The notes under the pieces were generated by a model, which saw only the letters and a program-made list of their open reading frames with translations, did no database searches and had not been told where the DNA came from. A DNA stretch of 64,000 nucleotides from Coniferiporia sulphurascens (taxonomy: Eukaryota > Basidiomycota > Agaricomycetes > Hymenochaetales > Hymenochaetaceae), in the NCBI GenBank assembly GCA_002794785.1, contig NBBA01000012.1, positions 1,302,001 through 1,366,000 on the forward strand, in the 5' to 3' direction. The position numbers were made by a program, and so were the translations under genes. This document shows positions 36,561 to 49,065 of the stretch, one piece after another. Within the stretch, counting starts at the first letter, position 1, and each line of letters starts with the position of its first letter.

Positions 36561-37171
36561 GAGGTTGAAGGTATTTTTCTTTTTCGAGGCGGCTGCATAC
36601 GTATCTTTTATTCCATCGCTTGGTTTATGTCGGACTGGTGTACGTGGTTATTTGGATACAATCAATCAGTTTGATTCGTGTACTATCTTTTTTAGTCATT
36701 GTTATCTCGGTAAAATAGGTATAGAGCCTGTACTCTCAGGCTGACTCCCTAGCATAGTTAATATAGTTTGTTCTGTGCGTTCGATCTGAGCGTCCGCAAG
36801 CGTAACTAAAATACGGTTTTCGATGTTTGAAATGGAGTTGGTAGAGACTTTAAAAGGACGCATGATGCATCCCGCAAGAAAATTTAAGCACGGTCCTCTT
36901 GATTCACGGGCGCGCCACAGAAGACATCCCTTTTTAGGGTTGATGTAATGGCTGTGAGTCACGTGAATGTCCTAGTGTCCAGAAATGGAAGTGCAGTAGC
37001 CTTGCCGCAGCGGCGTCAACGGCGGCCAACTCTTCGTTCTCTCGTCGACTCCTACCTTCAACACGTCCACAGCGACGACTTCTTCATCAAGGTTCGTTGT
37101 AAATTACTACTTAATTTCGCTCGATGGTGAACTCATCAACTTGCAGACTCGAACGGGGAGCGTAGCTCGAA

Positions 37172-39319
37172 ATGCAAGGATATGGCATGCCAAATATGAA
37201 TCGGCCCGGTCTTGGTCTACGTCCGCCCATGCCTTCGTACGGCCAAGGGCCTTCGATGATGACTCTTGCTCAAAGGCAGCAACAACCACCTCCTGCGCGC
37301 CCTGCGCAGGAGGGTATCGCTATTTTTGTTGGCTCAATCGCTGGGGGCATTACAGATGCCTTTTTGGATCAACTCCTCGGAGTATGCAGCTTGTTGTTTT
37401 CCTCATTTATGCAAATGCTAACTGCTGTGCAGGCGTGTGGCCCCCTTACATCGTTCAAGCGCCTCATAACCCCCGCCAACAAACCCCAAGGTTTTGGATT
37501 TGCGACCTTTGAAGGGCCAGAGGGTGCCGCTAGAGCGGTGAAGCTGCTGGATGGCGTTGAGCTTCCTGGCATGGAAGATGGAGCTACCAGCAAGAAGCTT
37601 TTGGTACGTCCGAGATTTTCCTAAACCTGATCTTTTGAGTTAATATGGTAAAATAAAACAGGTGAGGGCAGATGAGCTTAATAAAGGGAAAATTGACATG
37701 CACTTCTCATCGCGCATGAACTCTGATGTAAGTTTTTTTTTCTGAGTTTATAACACGAAATTCTGACAATTCTATAGACAGATGATGCTCAATTGAACAG
37801 AGCCAAGGCCGAGATCGACGCTCTTTTGAAGAACATTAAGCAACAGCACGATGAAGCGGCCAACAGTGGCAGCCTTGATAAAGAAAGATACGTCATTCCG
37901 CCTCATCTCCACGACCTCCAGGAAGCAGATCTACCGGAGACCCAGCGTGGACTTGTTATATCCGAAATCGCCCTGTTTCGAGAACGTGCGGCAAAGCGAG
38001 AGCGCGAGAAAATGAAGGAAATCCCCACGCCAAATGTTGCGCCGTCGGGTCCCAAACAGCGCGAATGGGGCAAGCCTCAGGGAATGTCACACGAGTCCTC
38101 ACAGCAGGGTTATGGCAAGGGCGCACAGGGCTATAGTAAGCCGGTGGGCTTTGTGAAAGAGGGTGGGGGTGAAAGCGGAAACCTGGCGAGTCGTATACAG
38201 AAAACGGATGAGGAGCTTGAGGATGAGAGACGAGAGGCGAGACGTAGAGATGAGGAGAATTCCTTCAGGGATGTGAGTAGTTCTTATCGTGTTTGTCATG
38301 AGGTATTGTTAACCCCCCGCAGCGGGAGCGTCGCTATGAGCCGCGGGAACGGACGCGTCTCAGTGCTTTGGAGCGGTCCATTGCTCGTCAGCGAGCAGTT
38401 AAGGAGGCGGAGGATCGCGATAAAATTGAGATGAAGTCTCGTCTGCATATTTGGGACGACGACGAAAGCGATGAGCTCTTTTACACTGACCGTGCACGTT
38501 GGAGGAGTGCACGGGCACGGCGCCTAGCGACTGAGGAAGTAGCAGACGAAGAGTCGCGCATTTATGAAGAGAAGGAAGCGGATAATTTGCGACGTGAATC
38601 CGAGGCGTTCCTTGCGCGGCAAATGGACGAGATGCAAGCGCTCGCGGACGAACAGCGCAAGGCCGGCATGTTACTCGACGACGGCGCACCCGTCAAGCTC
38701 AATGTTTTAATGCAGGCAGCTGCCCCACCAAAAGCCGAACTTACCGCAGAGGCGAAGTCGGCCGCTGCTGCATTTGCTCAGGACGAAGAGGAGGAGGGCT
38801 TCAAGAAACGTAAGGTACCGCTTGTAAAACTCGATTTCAGCGTCGCAGAGGGCGAGAAGGCGAAGGAGCGCTTGGAGAAAATTCGTGGAAGTGTTCCAAC
38901 GGACAAAGACGTGCTATTTAAGTCCAAGGTCAGATGGGACGGACTCACAGATGTAAGTCATTTATCTCTATCTGGCAACAAAGATGCTAAAACTGTTTTA
39001 CAGCAATTGATTGACCGAAAACTTGAACCGTTGATCAAGCGGCATATGACGAAATATCTGGGTGAACTTGAAGATGATGATTTGGTTATGTTTAGCGTGG
39101 AACATCTCAAGGATCACAAGGGCCCCCAGAAACTTGTCGAAGGCCTCGAACCCGTGAGTCCATAATCACTTACTTTTAGCGCAAAAATACTCACTCGGTT
39201 TATTCTAGGTTTTGGAAGAAGAAGCTGTCGAGCTCGTAATTTCCCTTTGGAGACAAATAATCTTCGAAAGCATGGCATACGGCGAAGGTCTTCACACGGA
39301 GCGTATGATGGTCGAGTAA
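37172..39319 (+). CDS. RBM25-like splicing factor (RRM plus PWI domain)
   Basis: The protein starts MQGYGMPNMNRPGLGLRPP, with an RRM from about residue 50 (IAIFVGSIAGGI, KPQGFGFATFEG). The middle is highly charged, with Arg/Glu-rich helices (RERAAKREREKMKE, RRDEENSFRDRERR). A C-terminal PWI domain covers LIDRKLEPLIKRHMTKYLG...VEHLKDHKGPQKLVEGL...AVELVISLWRQIIFE. RRM, RE/RD-rich middle and C-terminal PWI is the layout of RBM25 (yeast Snu71 relatives), a U1 snRNP-associated regulator of 5' splice sites. About six short introns join in frame. A 5'-UTR intron probably ends at 37146, since a splice acceptor there precedes the first good ATG. Stop TAA at 39317. Confidence 0.88.
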
Positions 39320-40932
39320 GATTGTTGCATGGTAATGGGGTTGGCACAGGTGCGTTCCTATTTGGAACAGGGAAGACTTGACTTCGATGGTAGAATGCAA
39401 GCACTACATGTGCTCGTGATCTCGGATGGGGGAGAGAACAAAAGTAACATTGATATTGTGAAGTCGACGTTGTTCGTCCGGCAGTACTCGGGAAGTCGAG
39501 CCGTGAGTTCACCATTTGATATCAGATTTTTTGGAGCGTAAATGATATTACCTTTTACCACAACTGGCTGAGATAAACAACCCTTATGCGGTACGATGTA
39601 TGGGGCAGATACTTCGCCCGCCGGGCACTGAAATAGATATGCTGAGTCTTTTTAGTCCTTCGAGATCCCGATTCCATTGATCAGTATATCCCTCCTAACG
39701 CACCTCTCCGCGCCTGGTCCCTTGCTGAGCCCCCTTCCGAATTCATGCGACTTTTTTTGCCGCCTGGTCATTTTGTTACCTCATTATTTATCCCTCGGTG
39801 AGTGAGCTTTGACTGAGCCGCATGCCAAAACCAATATCGTACATGCCACTCGCTTGTACCCCCAATGTCCACAGTCAAATCGTTGTTTTAGGACAACCGG
39901 GGACTGTCCAGTCGAGTTCCCGGATTTTCGACATGCGGATGACATTCGGGTTGTTGCTTGCAACATTCGAAACCCCCATTGCGTTTTCATCCAGCATTCT
40001 TCAGTGTGATATGCGTGTCAATTAGTCAGTACCGATGTCTAACTTCAGCAGCTAACAGCCCCTGATTTCTATGCTTCTGACGTGCTAAATGGGGGGCACA
40101 GATTAACCATTAATGCTATATTTCGGCTTTACCCTACTGTAACGCCCCTTGTATGGCGCCACCACATTTGGTACGTGTGGGAATAATTCATAGACCCCCC
40201 ATTGTTTCGTCCATCGTTAAAGTACTGGAGTCATGCACATTTCGGTGATTCACCCATCATCGAAGGGGCTAATCTGAATAAGTGCAATCCGTCACGGCTG
40301 CGTCACGGTGCATTGTGCATCGGGCGAAGACTTGGTGGTAACGGGTTGCAGAAGTTTTATACCTACTGGTGTGGCCGAAGACATAACCGTGCCACTTCGC
40401 TCCCATCCCCTGAAAGTTGGACTGCCTGTGTCAGTTGGTTCCGTCTGTCTGTCTACCTGTATTCGGAAGCCTTGGTAAAAACCTTACTATGATCACTAAA
40501 CATGCACCAGCGCTCGATAACAATGCAAAGATTCGGCACCAACTTTCGAGTGTATGAAATGTTCAAACCGGGGACCAGTCGTACTAAACGGGTGGTACGG
40601 CTTTGCCGTGTCCGCAACACTGCATACGATTCTATTGGGTTCGTATTTAGTTGCCTTGATAAATCTAGGATATCTTGCACAATCCTCCATGCCGTCCCCC
40701 ATACTGCAGAGATAGTAACAATGGGCATCTAGTGAGAAGATTGAAGTCAGGTGTCCGTGTTAATTACGTAACTATAGAGCGAGGAAATATAGCAGGCGTG
40801 GGAAGCTTGAAGTGCTTAAACGAGCCGACGGATCCCGGATTCCCGCCGGGGAGCCGGAGTCTCGAACCTATCTCTGAGTCTCTTGTACCGCAACCACGAC
40901 TACAGACCTTAGACAAAACCCCCCTTGACTAG
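39320..40932. other. Stretch without a supported gene
   Basis: The frames here (for example 40202-40492 plus and 40453-40728 minus) are short and lack motifs. Some hydrophobic stretches in different frames could be remains of a dead membrane-protein gene, but I cannot reconstruct one. Confidence 0.4.
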
Positions 40933-42538
40933 ATGGCAGTAGAGACAGTTCTGCAGGCGGCAAGTCGCGTGGAGTATGGCTTTAAGAATATCCCAATAAT
41001 GCGAGTACAAAATAACAGATTTGAGCTACACTATCTTCCTTTCTAATTTACCTTATTTATATTTTAGTGATATGAAGGATGCTACCAGTCCTGATCCTTC
41101 CGTTAGGCAAAAACTTGCTAAGGAAGTCCGAGATGCCTGCATCAATGTCGGCTTTTTCTATGGTGAGTGTACCGCGGACCATCGCGGTAGACGGCTGCTG
41201 AAGTCCTGTTTAGTAAAAAACCATGGTATCCCGGAAGAGAGGATTTCGGGCGCCGTCGAGGCAGGGAAAAAATTCTTTGTCATGCCTGAAGAGAAAAAGC
41301 TTGTGGTAAGGAGGCAGTGTAGCGGACTGCATTTACCTTTTCCGTGGTGACGTTCTTTGCTTCGACGAAAACAGTACGACAGCCGGAAATCGGTGAACTT
41401 TAAGGGGTATACTGCTCTCCTGAGCGAAAACAACGACCCAGCGAACAGAGGCGATCTCCATGAAGGATTCGACATTGGTCCCGAAAGCGTCGCCGACCCA
41501 AATGAAAGCGCGATGTCCGGCGCAAACGTCTGGCCAACCGCTGACGTGCCAGAATTCAGAGATAACGTCTTAGGTTATTAGTACGTGTGGAGGCATCTAT
41601 GTGCGAGAATGTTCTATGCTCACACTACGTACTGCAGTAACGACGCTATACGCTTTGGGAGGACGTTATTCCCGCTCTTTGCCATCGCCCTCGATCTGCC
41701 GGAAGACTTCTTTGAGGATAAAGTGCTTCCACTAGTTTCATGATTCCGAACTCCCTTTTGCCAACCATAGTTGACAGACCCGAGCGGCCGCTGCTATCAT
41801 GCGCGTCCTTCACTACCCGCCGCAGACTGGGCCCCATGATGATCGGGTTATGGGCATTGGCGCTCACACCGAGTACGTGTGCTTACTTTTTCTCAGCCAC
41901 TGTTTACCCGCTAAAGAGGCCGAAAATAATAAATAAAACAAGCTTCGAGGTATTTATTTATAGATTCAATATTGTAGAAAGGCGCTAGAGACTAAAACCA
42001 ATTTGAAGTGCTTTACGATACTGTGGCAGGAGCAGGGGATCCAGGCACTGCAGGTGCTGAATGCCAACAAGGAGTGGGTCGATGCGACACCGATCCCAGG
42101 CACGCTTGTAATAAAGTGAGAGCCTGCCATATCATCGTGTTATTAAAAAGTAAAAGTTCCAATGATCTTCCCGAACGTTTCGGCAGTATCGGCGATCAGC
42201 TCGCGAGATGGACAAGTACGTAGAGCACCCCTATAACTCTAAAATCAGACGCGCTAAGTCCCTTCTCCCCGCAGACGACGTGTTCAAGTCGACTGTCCAT
42301 CGAGCCGTTAACCGGACAGGCGTCGAGCGACACTCGATGCCCCTTTTCTTTGGTGTGGACTACGACGTCAAGCTCGAGGTCTGTTTACTAATCTCCTGCG
42401 GACTGACTTTGGTATCTGATCCATGATCCTCAGGCGATCCCGAACTGCGTCTCTGCTGACAGACCGCCTAAATATGAAGTTGTCACTGCCGGTGATTACG
42501 TGAAGTCCAGGCTCTTGGAGACGTACGGGAAGAAATAA
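40933..42538 (+). CDS. Isopenicillin-N-synthase-like 2OG-Fe(II) dioxygenase
   Basis: The N-terminal DIOX_N region reads NIPIMR-DATSPDPSVRQK...DACINVGFFY-VKNHGIPEERI. The catalytic barrel has the iron ligands H and D in GIGAHTDFECFTILWQ and H in STVHRAVN, and the 2-oxoglutarate-binding Arg in RHSMPLFF. It ends RLLETYGKK at TAA 42536-42538. Members oxidise small molecules, but the substrate is not readable from sequence. The start at 40933 comes from an upstream exon ending CGA at a GTACAA donor, joined to GAT GCT ACC after GATATGAAG. A 7-nt exon (41943-41949, CTTCGAG) is needed to complete HTDFEC. Other introns are 50-70 nt. Confidence 0.87.
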
Positions 42539-43022
42539 AGTTGACTCGTCGCGGGGGAATGGGCCTTATTTTGTACCATTTCGACGTATTTATGTTCTGT
42601 AAAATTGTATACGGCCTCTAGGCAGAAGTATGTTATAGGCCTTATTTAGAGAGAAAGGACACGTATGCCCCGTTGGACTAGCGCTTATTAATGCCGAAAC
42701 TGAGTAAGGTACTACCAAACAGGCAGGTCGATCTACTTAACCGGACGATATTTGTATGCACCGGGTTGAACCGGCACTTGCTTATTTCAGCTTATTTCAA
42801 CAAAAACGTTCGCATTAAGTACAATGATCACGAAAGCTCGCGATATGCGGTCGGAGAGCGGGGCTGGGGAAGGCTTATATGAAGATACGCATGATTATTG
42901 TTATGGCAGTGCATCATGAGCTGCAAAATAGCGAAATATTGATTATAGAGTACCACGCAAACATGAGAAATCTCTTACTCATGTTTCTGACGTGTTAATG
43001 TACTGATGATGACATGCATGCG
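42539..43022. other. Intergenic stretch, nothing seen
   Basis: AT-rich DNA between convergent gene ends. The only frame (42691-42882) has no features. Confidence 0.4.
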
Positions 43023-43344
43023 CTACTTCTTCGAGGACGAGGCCTTTTTAGAGTCTCCGCTACTAGTAATGCAAAGGGGAGATTCGTCGTTATTAAAGTG
43101 AATCATCATAAATATCGAATCAAATAGGGGGTTGGACGGACACAAATGCTGAGTCCCTTACGAAGGAAAAGACGGCTTACCCTTCAGTCTTCTTCTTGTG
43201 GGCTTTCTGCTGAGGGGTGGGCTGCATGGTACCTCCAAAACCGTAGGTAGACATCAGCGAGCCCATTGCAGCCTCGTAGTCTTTCGGTTCCGCCGCTTTG
43301 GGGATGAGCGGTTGGTTGCTGATCGAGGGGGCGTCGTCGGACAT
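43023..43344 (-). CDS. KDYE-motif family protein, member 2
   Basis: Two exons (43181-43344 and 43023-43062, intron 118 nt) give 67 aa: MSDDAPSISNQPLIPKAAE, then PKDYEAAMGSLMSTYGFGG, then a basic end. The short second exon encodes a Lys/Ser-rich tail (DSKKASSSKK). Exon number, splice phase and tail resemble the gene at 44601. Without the splice the frame stops at the donor itself (GG-GTAAG). A TATA box (minus strand, about 43487-43494) lies about 145 nt before the start. Function unknown. Confidence 0.62.
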
Positions 43345-44600
43345 GGTGAACAGGATGACTATGAAGACACGTAGAGGGCTGAATATATGCGCGTATTATC
43401 TGGTGCTGGGGCAGGGGTCAAGGGACTAGAACTGAGACTTGAACGGGAGCTCTGGAGCCTGTTCTTTTCATACGGCATTGGTCGAGTTTTTATACGTCCT
43501 GGACGAAAGAATAGGATTGTGTGCCATATGGATCCTGAGTGAGTAGCGCCTGAGGCCGCGCAGCAGAGACGGACCCAGCAGCATCGGTGCTTGTAGTAGG
43601 CACACACATTTGTGCCTCAGGATAGTGGTACATCCCAGGTAATTACTGCTGCGTATTAGGAAGTCCTCGTAATTCATGCTTTGATCATTCTACAAGATTG
43701 CCTATTCGGTGGAAGTCCCGCTGTTGAATAAATAGAATTGTGCCGAGGACCGCTTGACAAGTCCGAACCTTGCTATTGTCAATTTGCTGTTGCCAGTGCT
43801 CCAGCAATCTTACAATTATGAAAAAACCTCCAGTAGCTATTTAAAAAAGTGACTCGTTCTCCTAAGGTGAACCGCTGGATACTGATTCTGACTCGAAGAT
43901 AGAGTCAAGGGGTGGAAAGAATCAGCGCCTGAGTCACACAGGGGGGCTACGGAACCGTGACCGTTCATTCCCATAAGCGGAGCTCAGCCACCAAAAAGGA
44001 TCTGCGTTACGTAATATGAACTTGAGTGCTTCTGGCGATAAGCACGTGTGACTGTAGTATCGACTGCGTCCGCAAGCACGATTGCGCTGCGCATAATACT
44101 GAGCCACACCGACTCTGCTGCGACCCAGTGCAGTACATTATAATAATTGGACCCCGTTATTCGTTGAGAAGGGACGATGGAAAAGCCACTGCGAAGTACG
44201 ATAACGTGAGCTACCGCGCAGTACATACTACTACAGCGGCGCAGCTCGGACGCCAGCCAGCGCGTTAATACACCACTAGTACAGAACTGAGGACGGGACT
44301 CGGATGACACGACGCAGTTAATAGTTTGTCAGGTACCAATAAAAATGGTCTCTTTCTGTTTCCCCTTATCCGCAGTACTCGACGCGTACTGCGCAGCGAG
44401 CTTGGCAGTCATGAAAGTGGACGCTTCTTCAACATCGTCGGTATACGGCGACGGACGGCCAGTACGTGCAGACGCACCCACACTACCTGAGATTAGGGTT
44501 AGTCAAGGTGAGAAGGGACATCCGAGGATGAGGGGGTTCCTAGCAGATGAGGGGAGCTTACCCAGAGCATATGTGGACGCCTTCCACAAGGTCTTCACAT
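43345..44600. other. Stretch without a supported gene
   Basis: It contains the promoter of the small gene at 43344 on its left side. Frames at 43984-44310 (minus) and 44345-44824 (plus) show no motif, and the latter is mostly antisense to the small gene at 44601. Confidence 0.4.
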
Positions 44601-44891
44601 TCACTTCTTCAACGGAAAGGTGGATTTGCTCCTACGGTAACTCAAAACTAAATATACGAATTAACGCACGACATTTAGGTAGGAAACTCACCCGCCGGAA
44701 ACCCCAGTGCCCTTCGTCCCCCGCTTTTTCTTTGGTAATACAGGAGCGCGTCCGTTTATCCCATAGACGGACATTAGCGAGGCGAGGGATGCCTCGTAGT
44801 CCTTTGCTGGTTGCTTGGGCGTAGGGTTGCTTGGCACGAGCGTCTGCTCGCTGGCGGATGCCTTGTCGTTAGCGTAATATATTGGCTCCAT
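44601..44891 (-). CDS. KDYE-motif family protein, member 3
   Basis: Two exons (44692-44891 and 44601-44631, intron 60 nt) give 76 aa: MEPIYYANDKASASEQT, then AKDYEASLASLMSVYGING, then PKKKRGTKG and a tail SKSTFPLKK. The second exon is joined after GG in the same phase as in the gene at 43023. It is highly basic at the C-terminus, with no membrane segment. A TATATATA box (45006-45016, minus direction) lies about 120 nt before the start. Function unknown. Confidence 0.62.
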
Positions 44892-45883
44892 GGTGCGAAA
44901 TTATAGAATGTGCGTTGAGATGAGAGGTGGGGCGGGCGGTATGCTTTCTAGCACAAGTAGTAGGCTGGGTGTTTCCGGAATAATTTCCACAGCGTGCAAC
45001 CAACCTCTATATATATGCGCTCCCCGACTCAGAGAAATCACGAGGCCGCTGCAGCGGACGCCTATGTGTCAGCTCCCGTCTACCAAAGGCGAAACGAGAA
45101 AAGAAAGCAGGAACAATTGCGGATACGAATAAACCCCAGCACCCTCCGCCCCGTTTCCGGTTTGAGGGGGCTTAGATTCCGGGGCTAATAAAAATACCGC
45201 AGCCAATTGATTTGATACAAAGACTACGAGCTGGCAAAGACACGCTTTACCGAGGGCATACTCGATGCGGCCGACGGAAGGGACACTGGCGCGGACTGTG
45301 CCGTGTCGTTTATAAACAACGGAAAACACACGGGCGCACCACAACAACAACGGAAACCAAACGGTAGTTTGCCGTATATAGTAACGGAATACTCTCCGAG
45401 TCCAAATCCCCCCCTGTCCCCCCCAAAAAAATCAAAAAATCAAAAAACCAAAGAGGTCAGTGGAGGTACTGCAAACCAATCTCCGTATCGTATACATTAC
45501 ATTAGTACTGGGCATTTCTTTCTTTCTTCTCTTTTCCCCCTTTCTCCATACCAGGCACATAGTATACTTCTTAAATCCCCTAGACCCACAGCGTAGGAAC
45601 GAAATCTGCGCGTACCGCTCACTCCCCTCAACCCTCCGCCATCAAACATCAAACCCTCCGCCCGACTATTCCACAGCGCCCGTGATATCGTTCCAGACCA
45701 TATCGTCGTGCAGCAAAATATGATAAGCACTTCCCCGTCCAGTGCCCGCTGTTCACCGCATAACGACGGGGCTCGAATGATTTGGCTGCCAAAGGGAGAT
45801 GGGATATGAACGGGTCAACCGCGCGCGAGGGACCCACTGACTTACCAGAGCCAGCGAACGCTGGAATGTCTACTGTGGGGGCA
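44892..45883. other. Intergenic stretch, nothing seen
   Basis: It holds the upstream region of the small gene at 44891 and the 3' side of the PRMT3 gene. The long C-rich run at 45.4 kb and the frames around it show no domain. Confidence 0.4.
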
Positions 45884-48109
45884 CTACCGTACTTTGTACG
45901 ACTGTACTACCATCGCGTCGTCGCTGTCGTCGTCATCCCCGCCGCGCACAACGTAGTGGATCTCTACGTCGAGCTCGCGCGAGTTGTCCTCGCTCTTCCT
46001 GCAGTGAAACGTGCCCGAGATGACGGTGCCTACATAAAACCAACAGACATTCAGTTATGAAAAAAAAACTGGGACCGCCGACTCACCTTCGTTGACGAGT
46101 ATCGGCTCCTTGAGTAAGAAAAGTGTCTGCTTCCAGTGCGTCGGGACACTCTGCGGGCCAGTCGTAAAGCTTTTTCCAAGATCCTTCCCGCGCTTTGACC
46201 GTACGCTACTCGCACGGCGCAGACGCTCCGCGCGCGTTGCGCTCACAGGAGAAGCAGGCGAGGACGGCGAACGTGTACGACCGACAGGCGATCCGACGCG
46301 CCAGACCTCAGCGAGCATCACCTCGTCGTCCTTCACTGCCTGTGCACGCGCCGCACGCGGCACTTGTGTGCCATCCGGGCTGAAGAACGCATCAAAGTAG
46401 AGTAGGAACGCGTGTGCGACTGTGCGCCGTACACTCGTACCACGCAGCTCGAATGGAGTGGAAAAGGAAAGCTGTCGCACTGTTACGGTTGCGGTGTTAA
46501 TGTCCTGCGAGCGCATGGTGTGAGGTTTATGCGCCATCGACGGTGAGAGGGGAAGGGCATACCTTTATAAGAACTGGTTCGCTGAGCATCGTTTCCGGCT
46601 CAATAATGTCGATGACAGCTTCGTCGTAGACACCTTCGGCCATTGCAGACATATCATATCCTAGATAATGAGATCAGAAAATTTATTGTTCCGCGGTACA
46701 AAGTAAGCAACTTCGGCGTACCATAAACATCAGACCAGAACTCCACTCTATCCTTGACAATTTCGCTTGCGGAGCACAGACATAGGAACATACGGGTCTG
46801 ACTTGGGGCCATCACACCACCTTTCCTCGCCGCCTCTCCATCCTCTTCGCGACCGCGTACGACGTCAGATTTGGGAGCTTGAGGCTTGAGGAAACGATCC
46901 CGTGCGACGAGAACTGAGTCGAGCATGGATTCGTACAACAAAGCGTAACCCATCCACTCCGATATTATCACGTCAACTTGGGTAATACCGTCTGAGAGAG
47001 TGATGTCCTCGACCTTCCCATTTATCACACTGCACGCGGTGAGGCCGGAAAAAAATCGTCACGCATATTGGGAAATCACATACGTTATGATTTCGTCCAG
47101 CTGGTTAGCTCTGACGTTTTTTTCAGCCTTTTGTACGATAGTCGCACTTGCGTCTACAGCGAAGACGCGTTTGGCGCCTGCCCGAGCGGCGAACATCGAT
47201 AGGATCCCCGTGCCGCACCCGACATCGAGGACGATCGCGTCGCGGAAGAGCTCTGGCGTGTTCATGATAAATGATGCATACGTCGAGGTCCGTACTCTGT
47301 CCTTGAGCATCACATAGTGGATCTCTGCACCCAACATCCAAGCCGATATAAACAGAGTATAAATTAAAAGAGCATATATTCAAAGACGTACCGTTTTCTC
47401 CATAACTGTCGAAGTAGTGGGTATCGTCGTCCCTTTTTATTGTACCCTCAGTTTTCGACGGGCCCGAACCGCCCTCCTCTATGGCCTGTGTGATCTCTGG
47501 CACTCTTAACCGCTTCTCAACAAGAGAGCGAAAGTCCACAAAATCTTTTTTCGTCTGCGCGAGTTTCTGCTGGAGGTTACGAATAATCTTATCCTTGTCC
47601 TCCGTGTCCGTACCGCCTTCGGACTCGGAGTCAGACCAGTCTCCAGAACCAAGCTGTAAGAGTGGGTCGTCCTCGACGACAGGGATCAAGTATTCATCCG
47701 ACGTGAAGAACGGTTCACGGCCGGTCAGTGCAATGACCTGCGCGGCGCCCACTTTCTCCTTCCGGATATAGTTTATCAGGCGCGCGCGTGCGTGGAAATC
47801 GAGCGTGAGCCGAGCGCAGAGAGCCTCAAAATCAACGCCGAACGTTTGCTTGTCGTACACGAGTGCGGCATCCGCGCCAGGGTGCGCCGAGCCGTCGAAA
47901 AGCGAGAAGCAAAGTCTCTGCTCCTGCGAGTCAGACACCCAGTCGTCCCAATTCTCGTCGTCATCATCGCCTGTCGACGACGATTCGCCTGAGTCGGATC
48001 GAGCGGGTCCCTCGTCGTCCGAGTCGCGCGGCGGCGCGCGGGCGGCACGGTGGGTAGCCTGTGCCTTTTCGAGCTCATTCGTCGAGCCAGGGAGCTTGAG
48101 CACGCTCAT
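45884..48109 (-). CDS. Protein arginine N-methyltransferase 3 (PRMT3/Rmt3)
   Basis: The protein starts MSVLKLPGSTNELEKAQATH, with an acidic N-terminal region and the PRMT3-type N-domain ending ARLINYIRKEK. A coiled coil follows (KIIRNLQQKLAQTKKDF). The catalytic core has HYVMLKDRVRTSTYASFI, motif I VLDVGCGTGILSMFAA, post-I FAVDAS, the double-E loop SEWMGYALLYESM and the THW loop (PTHWKQTLFLL). It ends VQSYKVR at TAG 45884. PRMT3 makes asymmetric dimethylarginine on the ribosomal protein RPS2 (uS5). Introns lie near 47350, 47040, 46700 and 46070, and another near 46550. In the N-domain the usual C-x2-C...H-x-H zinc ligands are mostly absent (LCFSLFDGS in place of the CxxC pair). Confidence 0.92.
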
Positions 48110-49065
48110 TTGGTTGTAGATTGGAACTTCGAGACGAAGTTATGGAGAAAATGAGGTACTAAACGCTGGCGACAAATGTTACAAGTCCGAGTCCGAGTAA
48201 TCGCGACGCGACCGGGTTCAGAGAGATCGATTGCCGTGAGGCTAAGAGTGCGGACAACACGAAGCCGAAGCAAGACCCTGGGTACAGAAGCTTTGAAATA
48301 TTTTTATATATCTTCTTCTTTTTCACAGGTGATGAAATTCACTTGCAGGCCATTTCACTCGAGCGGATGGTGGAAAGTGGAATCGACTAGAGGGTGCACT
48401 AAAGGTCCCAATAGTTACATAAGCTGCATATATGCTTGAGACATTTTTTTCATCATCATCTCCTTAGTCGTCCCTGACTTTCGTAATCATTTCCGCTCCT
48501 TGAACTCGCCACGTAAAATCGCCTTCGTTTATTCGGCGTTTCAGTCTCGATCTCCTGCCTGCATTCTCATTACAGGAGCCACAGTAAGCGTATGCTGTAA
48601 ATTAGCCTGTAATACATCATTCAAGTTCCGTGCGCAGATTCGGAAGGTCGAGAGGGAGTCAAATCTAATGTCACGTGATCACACATCAAAGTACTCTCAA
48701 AGGAGCAAAAAGCACGTGATTTCAGTATCACTGTATTCCAAGTTTTCTTTCCAATCGAAACTTGCGTGCGCCGATAAGCTCGGAACCGCAGTTGACTCGC
48801 TCAGGCTCGCAACTCCTTGACTACTGTGGTGCGCAAGCCCGCAAATCACGGCGGCAATTTAACAACGATATTCAGCTGTTGTTCTTCACTCGGCTTTGAC
48901 TCACCGTGTGCGCATATCCTCACACGCCTGCTTACTACATGTATGCGCGTCGTTTTCTTATAAAAGACGCCTGTCCGTATCAAAGTTACTTAGCCCCTAC
49001 CACAAACGTTATATCAGCCCCCACAACTCCCCCCCTCCCCCCCAGTCCAGACTAGTATCCTCATT
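48110..49065. other. Intergenic stretch between divergent genes
   Basis: It contains the upstream regions of PRMT3 and the small gene at 49066, with a TATAAAAG box at 48959-48966 for the latter. CACGTGAT-like motifs occur twice (near 48672 and 48713). No gene seen. Confidence 0.4.

Noticed and set aside
44345..44824. 159-codon plus-strand frame
   Set aside because: Mostly antisense to the KDYE-family gene at 44601-44891, with no motif.
47123..47340. Extension of the long PRMT3 exon frame past 47390
   Set aside because: It reads through the intron near 47350 and loses the catalytic motifs, which continue in another frame after splicing.
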